Assembly: GCA_002495485.1 (NCBI GenBank)
Contig: DAFH01000172.1
Span: forward strand, 23,797-41,696
Source: Candidatus Bathyarchaeota archaeon UBA185
GTDB lineage: Archaea > Thermoproteota > Bathyarchaeia > 40CM-2-53-6
Length of the DNA stretch: 17,900 nucleotides
Direction: 5' to 3'
The notes under the pieces are model-generated. The model ran no database searches and had not been told where the DNA came from. It saw only the letters and a list, made by a program, of their open reading frames with translations. The translations under genes and the position numbers were made by a program. Shown one piece after another: positions 5,533-12,764 of this stretch (positions within the stretch are counted from its first letter, which is position 1; the number at the start of each line of letters is the position of its first letter).

Positions 5533-6957
5533 TTGAAATTGGCAACAGTCTCAGTCTTCATTATTATCTTGACAAGCTGTTCAGCGGCGGTCCCCGTTGT
5601 CTTGGAACCGGACCATGATGCAGCAACCGCTATGTTTCTGGCTCCATTATCGTCTTCACTTCGCAGCGCTCTCAACTGGCTCGTTGCCAACCAGTCTTCA
5701 TCGGGATCATACGGAAACTATCGGGAACACTGGGACGCGGCTGCCGCGTACGCGCTTTGGCTGAACAATTCGGATTCTGTTCATGCTTCACTGTCCCTTT
5801 CATATCTTGCAGCTCAGCTAGACAATAGCTCAGCATGGTTCTGGGGAGCGTATGGAGAGGCGGACGTCCCAGGCGCAATCCTTCACAGTATTGGTTCGAG
5901 TTCGAACACGGGTCTCATTAACAAAATGGCTGTTGCCGACGGACTGCTACAATTTCAGCAGTCTAACGGAGGATTCAATGGATACTATGATCTGAAACAA
6001 GATCAAACAGTCACAAGTAGCATTGACACGGATGAAGCTCTCCTAGGACTTATCAGCGCGGACCTGATTCCGGTGACCAATCAAACTACCGCCACTCAGT
6101 ATCTTCTCTCTCTGCAGAATCCTGATGGCAGTTTCAACCTCACCAGTACGATTTCCTTTGACCCATTATACTCACAGGGACCCGATACAGTTAGCATAAC
6201 GTCGTTAACCCTTCTAGCACTGAAAGGCACTGGGTTCACCGTTGGTCAAGCTCCCGTAGCAAACGCGCTAAAGTTCGTCACTAGCGCGGCCGCGATTTTC
6301 TCGGGAAACGGGCATGCTTACGCCGCAGCCTTGGCCACATTGGCGTTCAAGGCCTATGACCAGTCTGACCTCGCGACCGCTTCCGCGGTCTATCTTCTCT
6401 CGCAACAAAATAGCGATGGAGGATTCAGCGACTCAAGTCGCTCATCATATCCGGAGTCGAATGCGCTAGATACCGGGTGGGCAGCAATTGCACTGGAAAC
6501 ACAGTCTACGGAAGAAGGACCCCCGACCCCTATCAATAGCCCCCCAATTGCCGCTTTTTCTTTCGCTCCTCGGTCGGTAAGTGTGGGCGTTGCAGTGCAC
6601 TTCAACGCAACTGCGTCTCACGACTCAGACAACGACCAGCTCTTCTATAACTGGACCTTCGGCGATGGCTCCGCAGCTCAGGGCATCAGCACGACCCATA
6701 CATATGCTAACACTGGAAATTATACCGTTACCCTCATCGTCACCGACTCTGGGACAAACCCGGGGCCTCTCTCGGGCATAAGGTCGGTGACAATAACAGT
6801 ACAGCCAACGATCGTGCAGAATTCGCCGTCTCTCCGACTAGGCGGATCCGGGCTCCTGTTGGTTGCGGCGTCTTTGGCCCTAGTCGCAATAATTGGAGTC
6901 GCGTTTTACATAGGAAGAAGAACCGCAAGACGACCAAGCTTAAATCTCAAGACGTAA
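5533..6957 (+). CDS. Surface protein: alpha/alpha-barrel (prenyltransferase/transcobalamin-like) repeats, PKD domain, C-terminal anchor
   Basis: A secreted protein anchored at its C-terminus. Numbered from TTG 5533 (474 aa): residues 1-16 form a signal peptide ending in LTSC, which resembles a lipobox. Residues about 35-325 hold the helical repeats of the squalene-cyclase/prenyltransferase superfamily, shown by four QW-like turns: NQSSSGSYG, QQSNGGFNGYY, QNPDGSFN and QQNSDGGFSDSS. The same fold forms the cobalamin-binding alpha domain of intrinsic factor. Residues about 335-425 are a PKD domain (YNWTFGDG, HTYANTGNYTVTL). Residues about 438-460 are a membrane helix followed by a basic tail. 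The catalytic DxDD of cyclases is not seen, which favours ligand binding. TTG 5524 (477 aa) is an alternative start, but TTG 5533 gives MKLATVSVF and fits the promoter spacing. It shares an operator-like repeat with the S-component gene. Confidence 0.8.
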   Translation: MKLATVSVFIIILTSCSAAVPVVLEPDHDAATAMFLAPLSSSLRSALNWLVANQSSSGSYGNYREHWDAAAAYALWLNNSDSVHASLSLSYLAAQLDNSSAWFWGAYGEADVPGAILHSIGSSSNTGLINKMAVADGLLQFQQSNGGFNGYYDLKQDQTVTSSIDTDEALLGLISADLIPVTNQTTATQYLLSLQNPDGSFNLTSTISFDPLYSQGPDTVSITSLTLLALKGTGFTVGQAPVANALKFVTSAAAIFSGNGHAYAAALATLAFKAYDQSDLATASAVYLLSQQNSDGGFSDSSRSSYPESNALDTGWAAIALETQSTEEGPPTPINSPPIAAFSFAPRSVSVGVAVHFNATASHDSDNDQLFYNWTFGDGSAAQGISTTHTYANTGNYTVTLIVTDSGTNPGPLSGIRSVTITVQPTIVQNSPSLRLGGSGLLLVAASLALVAIIGVAFYIGRRTARRPSLNLKT

Positions 6958-6966
6958 CTAAATGCA

Positions 6967-6981
6967 CGAGCAGAACGCTCG
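6967..6981. terminator. Small hairpin between convergent genes
   Basis: CGAGC-AGAAC-GCTCG, a five-base-pair stem nine bases after the stop at 6957 and before the end of the leftward gene (7027). No T-run follows, so it is only a weak terminator candidate. Confidence 0.25.
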
Positions 6982-7026
6982 CTCACTGAAACCGTAGCTC
7001 GCCGATTTCCTCAGCGTCTCTCGGAT

Positions 7027-7509
7027 CTAGTTCTGATTGTGCTTTGTGTTGTTGCTGCCTTCGAGAGTGTGGACAAGGTTGAGGACGACTCTCAATGTTG
7101 GAATTAGGGCGATGAGCAGGAAGATCAGCGGAAGAGCCCATGGGTCGTTGGTGAAGTATGGCTGAGCTATCGGGCTCGTGACCGCGTATAGAATCCAGAT
7201 TGCCAGGATCTGGAAGAAGTATGCGAGTAGCGGCGCCCAGTTTCGATAGGACTTGTACGCGTCAGAAACCGTGTCCGCGAGCTGCATTCCGAATTTGAGA
7301 ACGATCAGGCTGACGATAAGCCCGATTACAAAGACGGTAATGTTCGCCGGGGAGATAGTGCTTCCCGATATGTTGGCGGCGATTCCCGGGAATCCCAGTA
7401 CGACGGCTTCGACTATGACGAGTACGATGACGCCTGCGACGAGGCGTATGAAAGAAGGCATGACGGGCGCAAAGGCACCCCAGGTCTTCTCAGCACTTGA
7501 ATCGGGCAT
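7027..7509 (-). CDS. Hypothetical four-helix integral membrane protein, 160 aa
   Basis: I do not recognise a family. Four hydrophobic segments are visible at about residues 20-43, 55-76, 92-114 and 122-145. A soluble loop (about 78-92, QLADTVSDAYKSYRNW) joins helices 2 and 3, and the tail (LEGSNNTKHNQN) is polar. It contains no cysteine and no obvious metal-binding or catalytic motif. The ATG at 7509 follows an in-frame TGA eight codons upstream, so the start is well bounded. An AT-rich stretch on the minus strand near 7545-7555 could be its promoter. It is convergent with the helical-repeat/PKD gene and divergent from the nuclease gene; a link to either is not supported. Confidence 0.75.
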   Translation of the reverse strand: MPDSSAEKTWGAFAPVMPSFIRLVAGVIVLVIVEAVVLGFPGIAANISGSTISPANITVFVIGLIVSLIVLKFGMQLADTVSDAYKSYRNWAPLLAYFFQILAIWILYAVTSPIAQPYFTNDPWALPLIFLLIALIPTLRVVLNLVHTLEGSNNTKHNQN

Positions 7510-7629
7510 ACTTTCTGCGCTCTGAAATCCTCAGTCTCAATGGCCAAGATTTTCTACTGTTCGAAACTCAAACAGCGCATGTCCAGTTACAGCCCACGTG
7601 CCTCGCTTCAAATTCGTCCACCTTCAGTC

Positions 7630-7637
7630 TTAATATC
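7630..7637 (+). promoter_or_regulatory. TATA box of the nuclease-ATPase operon
   Basis: TTAATATC lies about 60 bases before the ATG at 7693, so transcription should start near 7660 with a leader of about 30-35 bases. It is the best AT box in the 7510-7692 divergent gap, which otherwise shows nothing notable. Confidence 0.45.
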
Positions 7638-7692
7638 CGCCCATGTTGATGATGCTCCTCGAGTGCTCCGGTAAGCGGAAAGAAAGAGAGTC

Positions 7693-8847
7693 ATGACGGT
7701 TCATGTCCTTCTCACGGCCGACAACCATCTCGATCCCTCTGCGGTCCAGTATGGTCCGAGAAGGTTTGAGAGAAAGCGAGACTTCCAGCAATGTTTTGAC
7801 GTTCTTGTCAACTTCGCTCTCGACAACCGGCCAGATCTGTTCCTGATCGGAGGCGACTTCTACGATGGCATCCTACCAGGCAACCCGACCCGGGCCTACG
7901 TCGCTGAACAGTTCAAGCGCCTCCACGAAAAAGACATCAGGACCGTTGTCGTGAGCGGCCATCACGATACTCCGAGAAGCATAGAACAAGGAGTCTCACC
8001 ATTATCAGTTCACGCCAAAACCGGCCACATCACTTTCCTCCACGAACCACATCCAACGCCTAGAACATTCCATTTCGGAAACGAAACCATCAACGTCACT
8101 GGAATGAGCCTCAACCCAAGCCTGGGCCCCGACCAGGACCCATTGCAAGGGCGAAGGGTCGAACACCCTGGAGATGTGAACGTATTCCTGACCCATTATC
8201 CAATTGAGGGATTCGAGGGCTACTTCGGCCAGGAGACTCACATTGCAAAATCCTCCATTCCGCGCGACTTCCAGCTCTTCGCGTCGGGGCATCTTCATCG
8301 GCATCAGAAGAACACCATCAACGGCACACCCGTCATCTATCCGGGTAGCACCGAGCGCGCCAGCTTCAATGAAGAAGGCGAGGAGAAGGGATTCCTCTGG
8401 CTTGAACTGGACAAGACGGGTATTCTGCACCAAGAGTTCCATTCAACACCCGCGCGTCCAATGGAGACCCTAGACTCACGGGTCACGGGCGAGGGCGGCA
8501 GTCTAACGCGGCAGATAGAGGACGTCTTAGAGAAGAGGGCCGGAACAGAGAAGATCCTTCGCGTCCGCGTCTTAGGCAAGCTCTCACTGGAGCAGCTCGG
8601 AACCTACAAACGGTCAGCTCTCATGACCTTCTGCCAGGGACGGTTCTTCCACGTAGAATTCGACGAAGAAGGCCTCAACGTATTGTCGATGGAGCCATTG
8701 GAGTCTCTTCCAAGGACGACACCTCTCGAGGAACTGGGTCGCACATTCCAGAATCTCATGTCGAACGTGAAGGAAGACGAACGTCCTCTGGTACACGAGG
8801 CATGGAGGGGAACCCTCGCCAAACTACAGGAGGAGGGCGTTAGCTGA
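7693..8847 (+). CDS. mre11: Mre11/SbcD/YhaO-like metallophosphoesterase nuclease
   Basis: Mn-dependent DNA nuclease subunit that should work with the Rad50-like ATPase encoded next. It is 384 residues. Phosphoesterase motifs appear in order: TADNHLD (Asp10, His12), GGDFYDG (Asp55), SGHHDTPRS (residues 88-96), FLTHYP (His168), and SGHLHRH (His200, His202). YPGSTERASFNEEGEEKGF follows, as in Mre11 and SbcD. Residues about 250-345 fit the capping domain, and the helical end (about 350-380) fits the Rad50-binding region. Odd point: motif III is GHHD, not GNHD, replacing the Asn that normally binds the second metal with His90. The start ATG has only a weak purine-rich site (GAAAGAGAG). It overlaps the next gene by four bases. 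The usual archaeal neighbours HerA and NurA are absent, so this may be an additional Mre11-like system. Confidence 0.88.
   Translation: MTVHVLLTADNHLDPSAVQYGPRRFERKRDFQQCFDVLVNFALDNRPDLFLIGGDFYDGILPGNPTRAYVAEQFKRLHEKDIRTVVVSGHHDTPRSIEQGVSPLSVHAKTGHITFLHEPHPTPRTFHFGNETINVTGMSLNPSLGPDQDPLQGRRVEHPGDVNVFLTHYPIEGFEGYFGQETHIAKSSIPRDFQLFASGHLHRHQKNTINGTPVIYPGSTERASFNEEGEEKGFLWLELDKTGILHQEFHSTPARPMETLDSRVTGEGGSLTRQIEDVLEKRAGTEKILRVRVLGKLSLEQLGTYKRSALMTFCQGRFFHVEFDEEGLNVLSMEPLESLPRTTPLEELGRTFQNLMSNVKEDERPLVHEAWRGTLAKLQEEGVS
8828..8837 (+). promoter_or_regulatory. Strong Shine-Dalgarno site that fixes the CTG start of the Rad50-like gene
   Basis: AGGAGGAGGG ends six bases before the CTG at 8844. It is among the strongest ribosome-binding sites in the window and lies within the last codons of the nuclease gene. 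Confidence 0.7.
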
Positions 8848-11210
8848 AACTAGTCAGCCTACAAGCGCAGAACTTCAAGAAGCTCAGGCTTGCCAAGCCG
8901 CTACAGTTCTCGGACGGAATAATTCTCATTACCGGTCTCAACGAGAGTGGCAAGTCGACAATCCTCGACGCAATCCTCTACGCACTATTCGGGCGCGTTA
9001 TCCGGCCCAGCCAGAAGCCTAGCAACGAGGACATCCTCAGCTATGGCAGCGGAGAGGCGCAGATACGACTCGAGTTTGACATAGGCGACAACAGATACAG
9101 GGTGATCCGAGAAGTTCACAAAACTCGCGCCAACAGAGCGATGCTCTACGAGATCATACCCGACGGAAAGACCAGAACACTCGCGACTACAGTGAACGAT
9201 ACGACGAGCGAGATTGAACGTCTGCTCGGGGGAATAACCTACAACGAGATCGTCGCGAGCAGTGTCGTGGCGCAGAAAGATCTCGAACGTCTGATCAAAC
9301 AGCGACTCGACGATCGGCGCAAAGTCATCAACGTTTTCCTAAACTTGGAGAGCTTCAACAAGGTCCAGGACCGTCTCGACTCTGAACGAACCCGCATAGA
9401 AGGGACGACGCGAAACCCCGGACAGCTGACTCTGGAGCGTCAACGACTAGAGACCGTCCAGCAACAGTTGAAGGAGTACAGAGACACGGGAGGTCAACTC
9501 GTCAGCTTGCAATCAAAGATCGAGAACCTCAAGACAGAACAGCAAGACCTGCAGAAACGGTTCAACGACACCGACACGCTATACCAGACTCTCAACGAAC
9601 ACGAGAGGAGCCTAAAACAACGGGACTCTTTCCAGCAGGAGATTACGGACAAGACACGGCTTGCTGACAATCTCAAACAGCAACTGTCCAGTCTCTCAAC
9701 CCAACGGTCCGAGCTGGAGAAGACTGAGCAAGAGATCGCGCAATATGGCGATCTGGTCGACGTTGACACTGCGACTTCTCACGCGTCCAAGGTCATGGAA
9801 AAGATTCGCCGAGTCGAATTGCAGAAGAGCCAGCTCGAAGAGAGGGAGCAGAAACTTAGCAGTCAAATCGCAGACAAGAACAAGCAGATAGCCGAGACCA
9901 CGCAAGCGACGGTTAAGCCGGAAGCTCCACGAAGGATTTGGACGTATCTCACAGCGACCGCGGCCCTTGGAGCTGGTGCAATACTGTCCTTCATACTTGC
10001 AATTTCTCCTCTCACAGTAGTGCTTGGCTCCCTGGCTGTTGTTGCGTTGCTTCTACTCGCCCGCCAAATATCCTCCCTCTCGAAGCAGGCCGAGATTTCT
10101 GAAGAACAGCAGGACCAGTTCGCCAACAAACGTCTCGTACAATCATGGGAAGACGAGCTGGAACAGGTGCAACAGGAGCTAGCCCTTTCAGGCGACGTGA
10201 TAAAGAAAGGTTCAGACGAAATTGTGCAGGTTCTAAGGTCTGTTCCCCGCTATTCCAATGCGCTGAGTGAGACAACCGATTCTAAAGCTCTGGCCGAACA
10301 GGCCACCACGCTGTACAGCCAAGACAGGCAGTCCCTGAGCGTGTTGGAAGAACGCGTCAACATGCTTCAAAAGCGACTGCGAGAAGAATCTGGAATACGG
10401 CTGCAACTTGACCGAGCACAAGCTGACATTTCGCAGGTAGAGAAGAAGTTGAAGAGGACGCCGCTTCCATCCCTGCCGGACGGAATAGACTTCTCCTCTG
10501 AACTATTGGCAGAAGCAGGTCAGATGAGGGACAATCTGCGAGAATCCGTCTCGCGAGTGAAGACGCAGATCGAAGACTCGATCATCCGCACAAGGGAGCT
10601 GAAGAAATTCTTGGAAGAGAATCAGGGATTAGAGGAGAAGGTCGACGAACAGAAGAGGAAGGTCCTTCTCCTCGAGAAAGGCCTAGCCGTCGTCAAGTAT
10701 TCTATCAAGGGGCTTGAACAGACCTCCGAATCCTTGAGGAACCGAGTCAAACCACAGGTCGAGCGGTACATGGGCCTGATCCTTCCGGTAATCACATCCG
10801 GCAGATACAAGGCAGTCCAGCTAGACGAAGACTATACCGTCAAGGTCTTCGATCCTGAAGCTGGCGAGTTCCGTCCGAAGGAAGTATTCTCCGGAGGAAC
10901 CGAAGATCAATTGCTGCTCGCAATGAGGCTAGCCTTTGCCTTGGCCCTGATTCCGCAGGCCAAGGGCCGCAATCCCGAATTTCTCTTCCTAGACGAGCCG
11001 CTCGGAAGCTCAGACAAGGTAAGGCGAGAAGGAATACTCGCGCTGATGCACCAGGAACTGTCTCAGAGCTTCAAACAGATATTTCTCGTCAGTCACGTCG
11101 GAGACTTAGAGGCAGAGGCGGACACGATCATCGAGATGGATAATGGGACAGTCCGTGAGGTCGTAAGCAAGAAAACGGTGGCTCCCGAGCCGATAGAAGT
11201 TCCAGCCTAA
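8844..11210 (+). CDS. rad50: Rad50/SbcC/YhaN-like ATPase with a transmembrane hairpin instead of a zinc hook; CTG start
   Basis: ABC-type ATPase partner of the nuclease gene, 788 residues from CTG 8844. Walker A is TGLNESGKST (30-39), the signature is FSGGTEDQ (682-689), and Walker B with D-loop is LFLDEPLGSSD (714-724), followed by LVSHVGD (the H-loop region). Long coiled-coil segments cover about 200-355 and 410-630. Between them, residues 365-406 hold two hydrophobic stretches (TYLTATAALGAGAILSFIL and PLTVVLGSLAVVALLLL) around a short SP turn. No cysteine occurs anywhere, so there is no CxxC zinc hook. NESGKST resembles the NEAGKST of bacterial YhaN, which also has membrane segments. The start: a TAG stop at 8841-8843 is directly followed by CTG, no ATG, GTG or TTG precedes Walker A in frame, and a strong Shine-Dalgarno lies six bases upstream. 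GTG 9102 would remove Walker A. Confidence 0.88.
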   Translation: MKLVSLQAQNFKKLRLAKPLQFSDGIILITGLNESGKSTILDAILYALFGRVIRPSQKPSNEDILSYGSGEAQIRLEFDIGDNRYRVIREVHKTRANRAMLYEIIPDGKTRTLATTVNDTTSEIERLLGGITYNEIVASSVVAQKDLERLIKQRLDDRRKVINVFLNLESFNKVQDRLDSERTRIEGTTRNPGQLTLERQRLETVQQQLKEYRDTGGQLVSLQSKIENLKTEQQDLQKRFNDTDTLYQTLNEHERSLKQRDSFQQEITDKTRLADNLKQQLSSLSTQRSELEKTEQEIAQYGDLVDVDTATSHASKVMEKIRRVELQKSQLEEREQKLSSQIADKNKQIAETTQATVKPEAPRRIWTYLTATAALGAGAILSFILAISPLTVVLGSLAVVALLLLARQISSLSKQAEISEEQQDQFANKRLVQSWEDELEQVQQELALSGDVIKKGSDEIVQVLRSVPRYSNALSETTDSKALAEQATTLYSQDRQSLSVLEERVNMLQKRLREESGIRLQLDRAQADISQVEKKLKRTPLPSLPDGIDFSSELLAEAGQMRDNLRESVSRVKTQIEDSIIRTRELKKFLEENQGLEEKVDEQKRKVLLLEKGLAVVKYSIKGLEQTSESLRNRVKPQVERYMGLILPVITSGRYKAVQLDEDYTVKVFDPEAGEFRPKEVFSGGTEDQLLLAMRLAFALALIPQAKGRNPEFLFLDEPLGSSDKVRREGILALMHQELSQSFKQIFLVSHVGDLEAEADTIIEMDNGTVREVVSKKTVAPEPIEVPA

Positions 11211-11245
11211 CCAGAGCCCACAGTGCCTGCCAGGTTTGGATGAGA

Positions 11246-11626
11246 CTAGCTGATGTAGGTCGGAGCATACTCGGACTGGAACGAGCTGAGAACCCTCAGC
11301 AGGGTCTCCTCGACCTCATTCAGGTTTCGATGGTCGTCCTGAAGTGTGGAGGTCCAGAGGTGATAGGCCATCCCGGACATCTCGGTTGCTTGGAAGAAGC
11401 CCAGTTCCTCAAGCGTCTTCGTCAACGTGAGAAGTCTATCCGAGAAGAGCGACAGCCCCACGGTTACTGTCCAGTCGCCAGAGTCGTCCAACATGATGTG
11501 GACGACAGCGTCGGAGAAGGAGAGTGATATCGCACCACCGCTTGTCCGAAGGGAAGAATCGATCTGGTCTGCAATCGAAACTGGGTCTCTTGGGCCTGGG
11601 ATTAGTCTCGATGTTCTCGCTGTCAT
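11246..11626 (-). CDS. Hypothetical protein, 126 aa
   Basis: I do not recognise a family. It appears to be a soluble alpha/beta protein with no signal peptide, membrane helix or cysteine. Residues about 30-62 alternate like beta strands (GAISLSFSDAVVHIMLDDSGDW is the centre), followed by helices (RLLTLTKTLEELGFF and NLNEVEETLLRVLSSF). The ATG at 11626 has GTTAAGG about 30 bases upstream, a weak TATA box, and no Shine-Dalgarno, so it may be leaderless. It is convergent with the Rad50-like gene (35 bases apart) and divergent from the Dph2 gene. Its length and bounded reading frame suggest a real gene, but function is unknown. Confidence 0.65.
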   Translation of the reverse strand: MTARTSRLIPGPRDPVSIADQIDSSLRTSGGAISLSFSDAVVHIMLDDSGDWTVTVGLSLFSDRLLTLTKTLEELGFFQATEMSGMAYHLWTSTLQDDHRNLNEVEETLLRVLSSFQSEYAPTYIS

Positions 11627-11706
11627 AGTCGTCGCCTGCTCGTTCGACTAGCCTTAACGGTCGTGTAACCTGACCGTCCTAGGGGCCAGGACTCGAGTTC
11701 TGGACG

Positions 11707-11713
11707 TTTATAT
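11707..11713 (+). promoter_or_regulatory. TATA box of the dph2-methyltransferase operon
   Basis: TTTATAT is centred 46 bases before the ATG at 11756, giving a start site near 11736 and a leader of about 20 bases. Confidence 0.5.
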
Positions 11714-11755
11714 CGAACAGACGCCTCAGAAGAGGTCACCGCTGGGTGTTTCGCG

Positions 11756-12763
11756 ATGTCCATGTACGATCTTGAGGAGGAAGAACTCGTAGCGGAGATA
11801 ACGGGAAGAGGTGCCCGAAGGTTATTGATCCAGCTACCCGACGGACTCAAGAACGAGGGACCCCGCTTAGCGAGCCTCGTACGGCAGAGGACGGGTGCCG
11901 AAGTCTTCGTCTCTGCAGCACCCGCCTGGGGCGCATGCGACCTCTCTCTAGATGCGGCATTGCGTCTCAAAGCCGACTTGATAGTTCACTACGGTCACAA
12001 CGAATTCCTGCGAGAAGGCTCCAACGGGATCCCGGTCGTCTACATCCCGGCTAAGAGCAGACACGAGATTATTCCCGTCATCGAAAAGACAATCCCACTT
12101 CTCCAAGGGTCTAGGGTTGGTTTGGCTACGGTCGTCCAGCACATTCACGCGTTGCCAGAAGCAAAGAACTTCTTGGAATCAAAGGGGTTCACGGTCCAGA
12201 TCCCTGGGCGTGGACCCTGGGCCCACGGCGGTGGACAGGTTCTTGGATGTGACTATTTCGGACTCAAGAGAATCGAGCCTGAAGTTGATTCTTTTTTGGT
12301 CATCGGGAGCTACTTCCACGCTCTGGGGGCTTCACTCTCTGTCGGGAAGCCGACGATTCTCGCCGATCCATACGGTGGAACGGTCCGGAATCTCGACCAT
12401 GACAGAGCGAAGGTCATTCGACAGAGATACGCGATGGTCGAGAAGGCTAGGCAGGCTCAGAGCTTCGGAATAATCGTCTCGACCAAACCGGGCCAGTCCA
12501 ACCCAACAATTGCGCTGAGCATCCAGCGTCAACTGGAAGAGAATGGGAAGAAGGGAGTGATTCTCTACGCCGACGAGGTCCTGCCCGACAAACTGCTCGA
12601 CTTCACAGACATCGAAGCGTTCGTTGACACTGCATGTCCTCGACTCGCGCTCGACGATCCGGAGAGATTCTCAAAGCCAATAGTCACACGAGACGAGATC
12701 ATGGTGGTCATAGGAGCCTGGTCGTGGGAGCAGCTCCTTGAGCGCGGCCTAGTCCGACTCTAA
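11756..12763 (+). CDS. dph2: Dph2, 3-amino-3-carboxypropyl transferase of diphthamide synthesis
   Basis: Catalyses the first step of diphthamide formation: transfer of the 3-amino-3-carboxypropyl group of S-adenosylmethionine to the target His of elongation factor 2, using a radical [4Fe-4S] cluster in a homodimer. The protein has 335 residues, typical of archaeal Dph2. The three cluster cysteines are visible, one per domain: Cys61 in PAWGACDL, Cys165 in QVLGCDYFG and Cys294 in DTACPRLA. The N-terminal QLPDGLK and the middle ADPYGGTV are further family motifs. ATG 11756 is used here; ATG 11762 is an alternative two codons later. One base separates it from the methyltransferase gene, so the two form an operon of translation-apparatus modifiers. 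Confidence 0.96.
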   Translation: MSMYDLEEEELVAEITGRGARRLLIQLPDGLKNEGPRLASLVRQRTGAEVFVSAAPAWGACDLSLDAALRLKADLIVHYGHNEFLREGSNGIPVVYIPAKSRHEIIPVIEKTIPLLQGSRVGLATVVQHIHALPEAKNFLESKGFTVQIPGRGPWAHGGGQVLGCDYFGLKRIEPEVDSFLVIGSYFHALGASLSVGKPTILADPYGGTVRNLDHDRAKVIRQRYAMVEKARQAQSFGIIVSTKPGQSNPTIALSIQRQLEENGKKGVILYADEVLPDKLLDFTDIEAFVDTACPRLALDDPERFSKPIVTRDEIMVVIGAWSWEQLLERGLVRL

Positions 12764-12764
12764 A

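Noticed and set aside
8005..8442. A 145-codon minus-strand frame inside the nuclease gene
   Set aside because: It is antisense to intact phosphoesterase motifs and has no recognisable features.
9102..11210. GTG 9102 as the start of the Rad50-like protein
   Set aside because: The frame is open back to 8844 and the upstream part encodes a complete Walker A motif and typical N-terminal strands.
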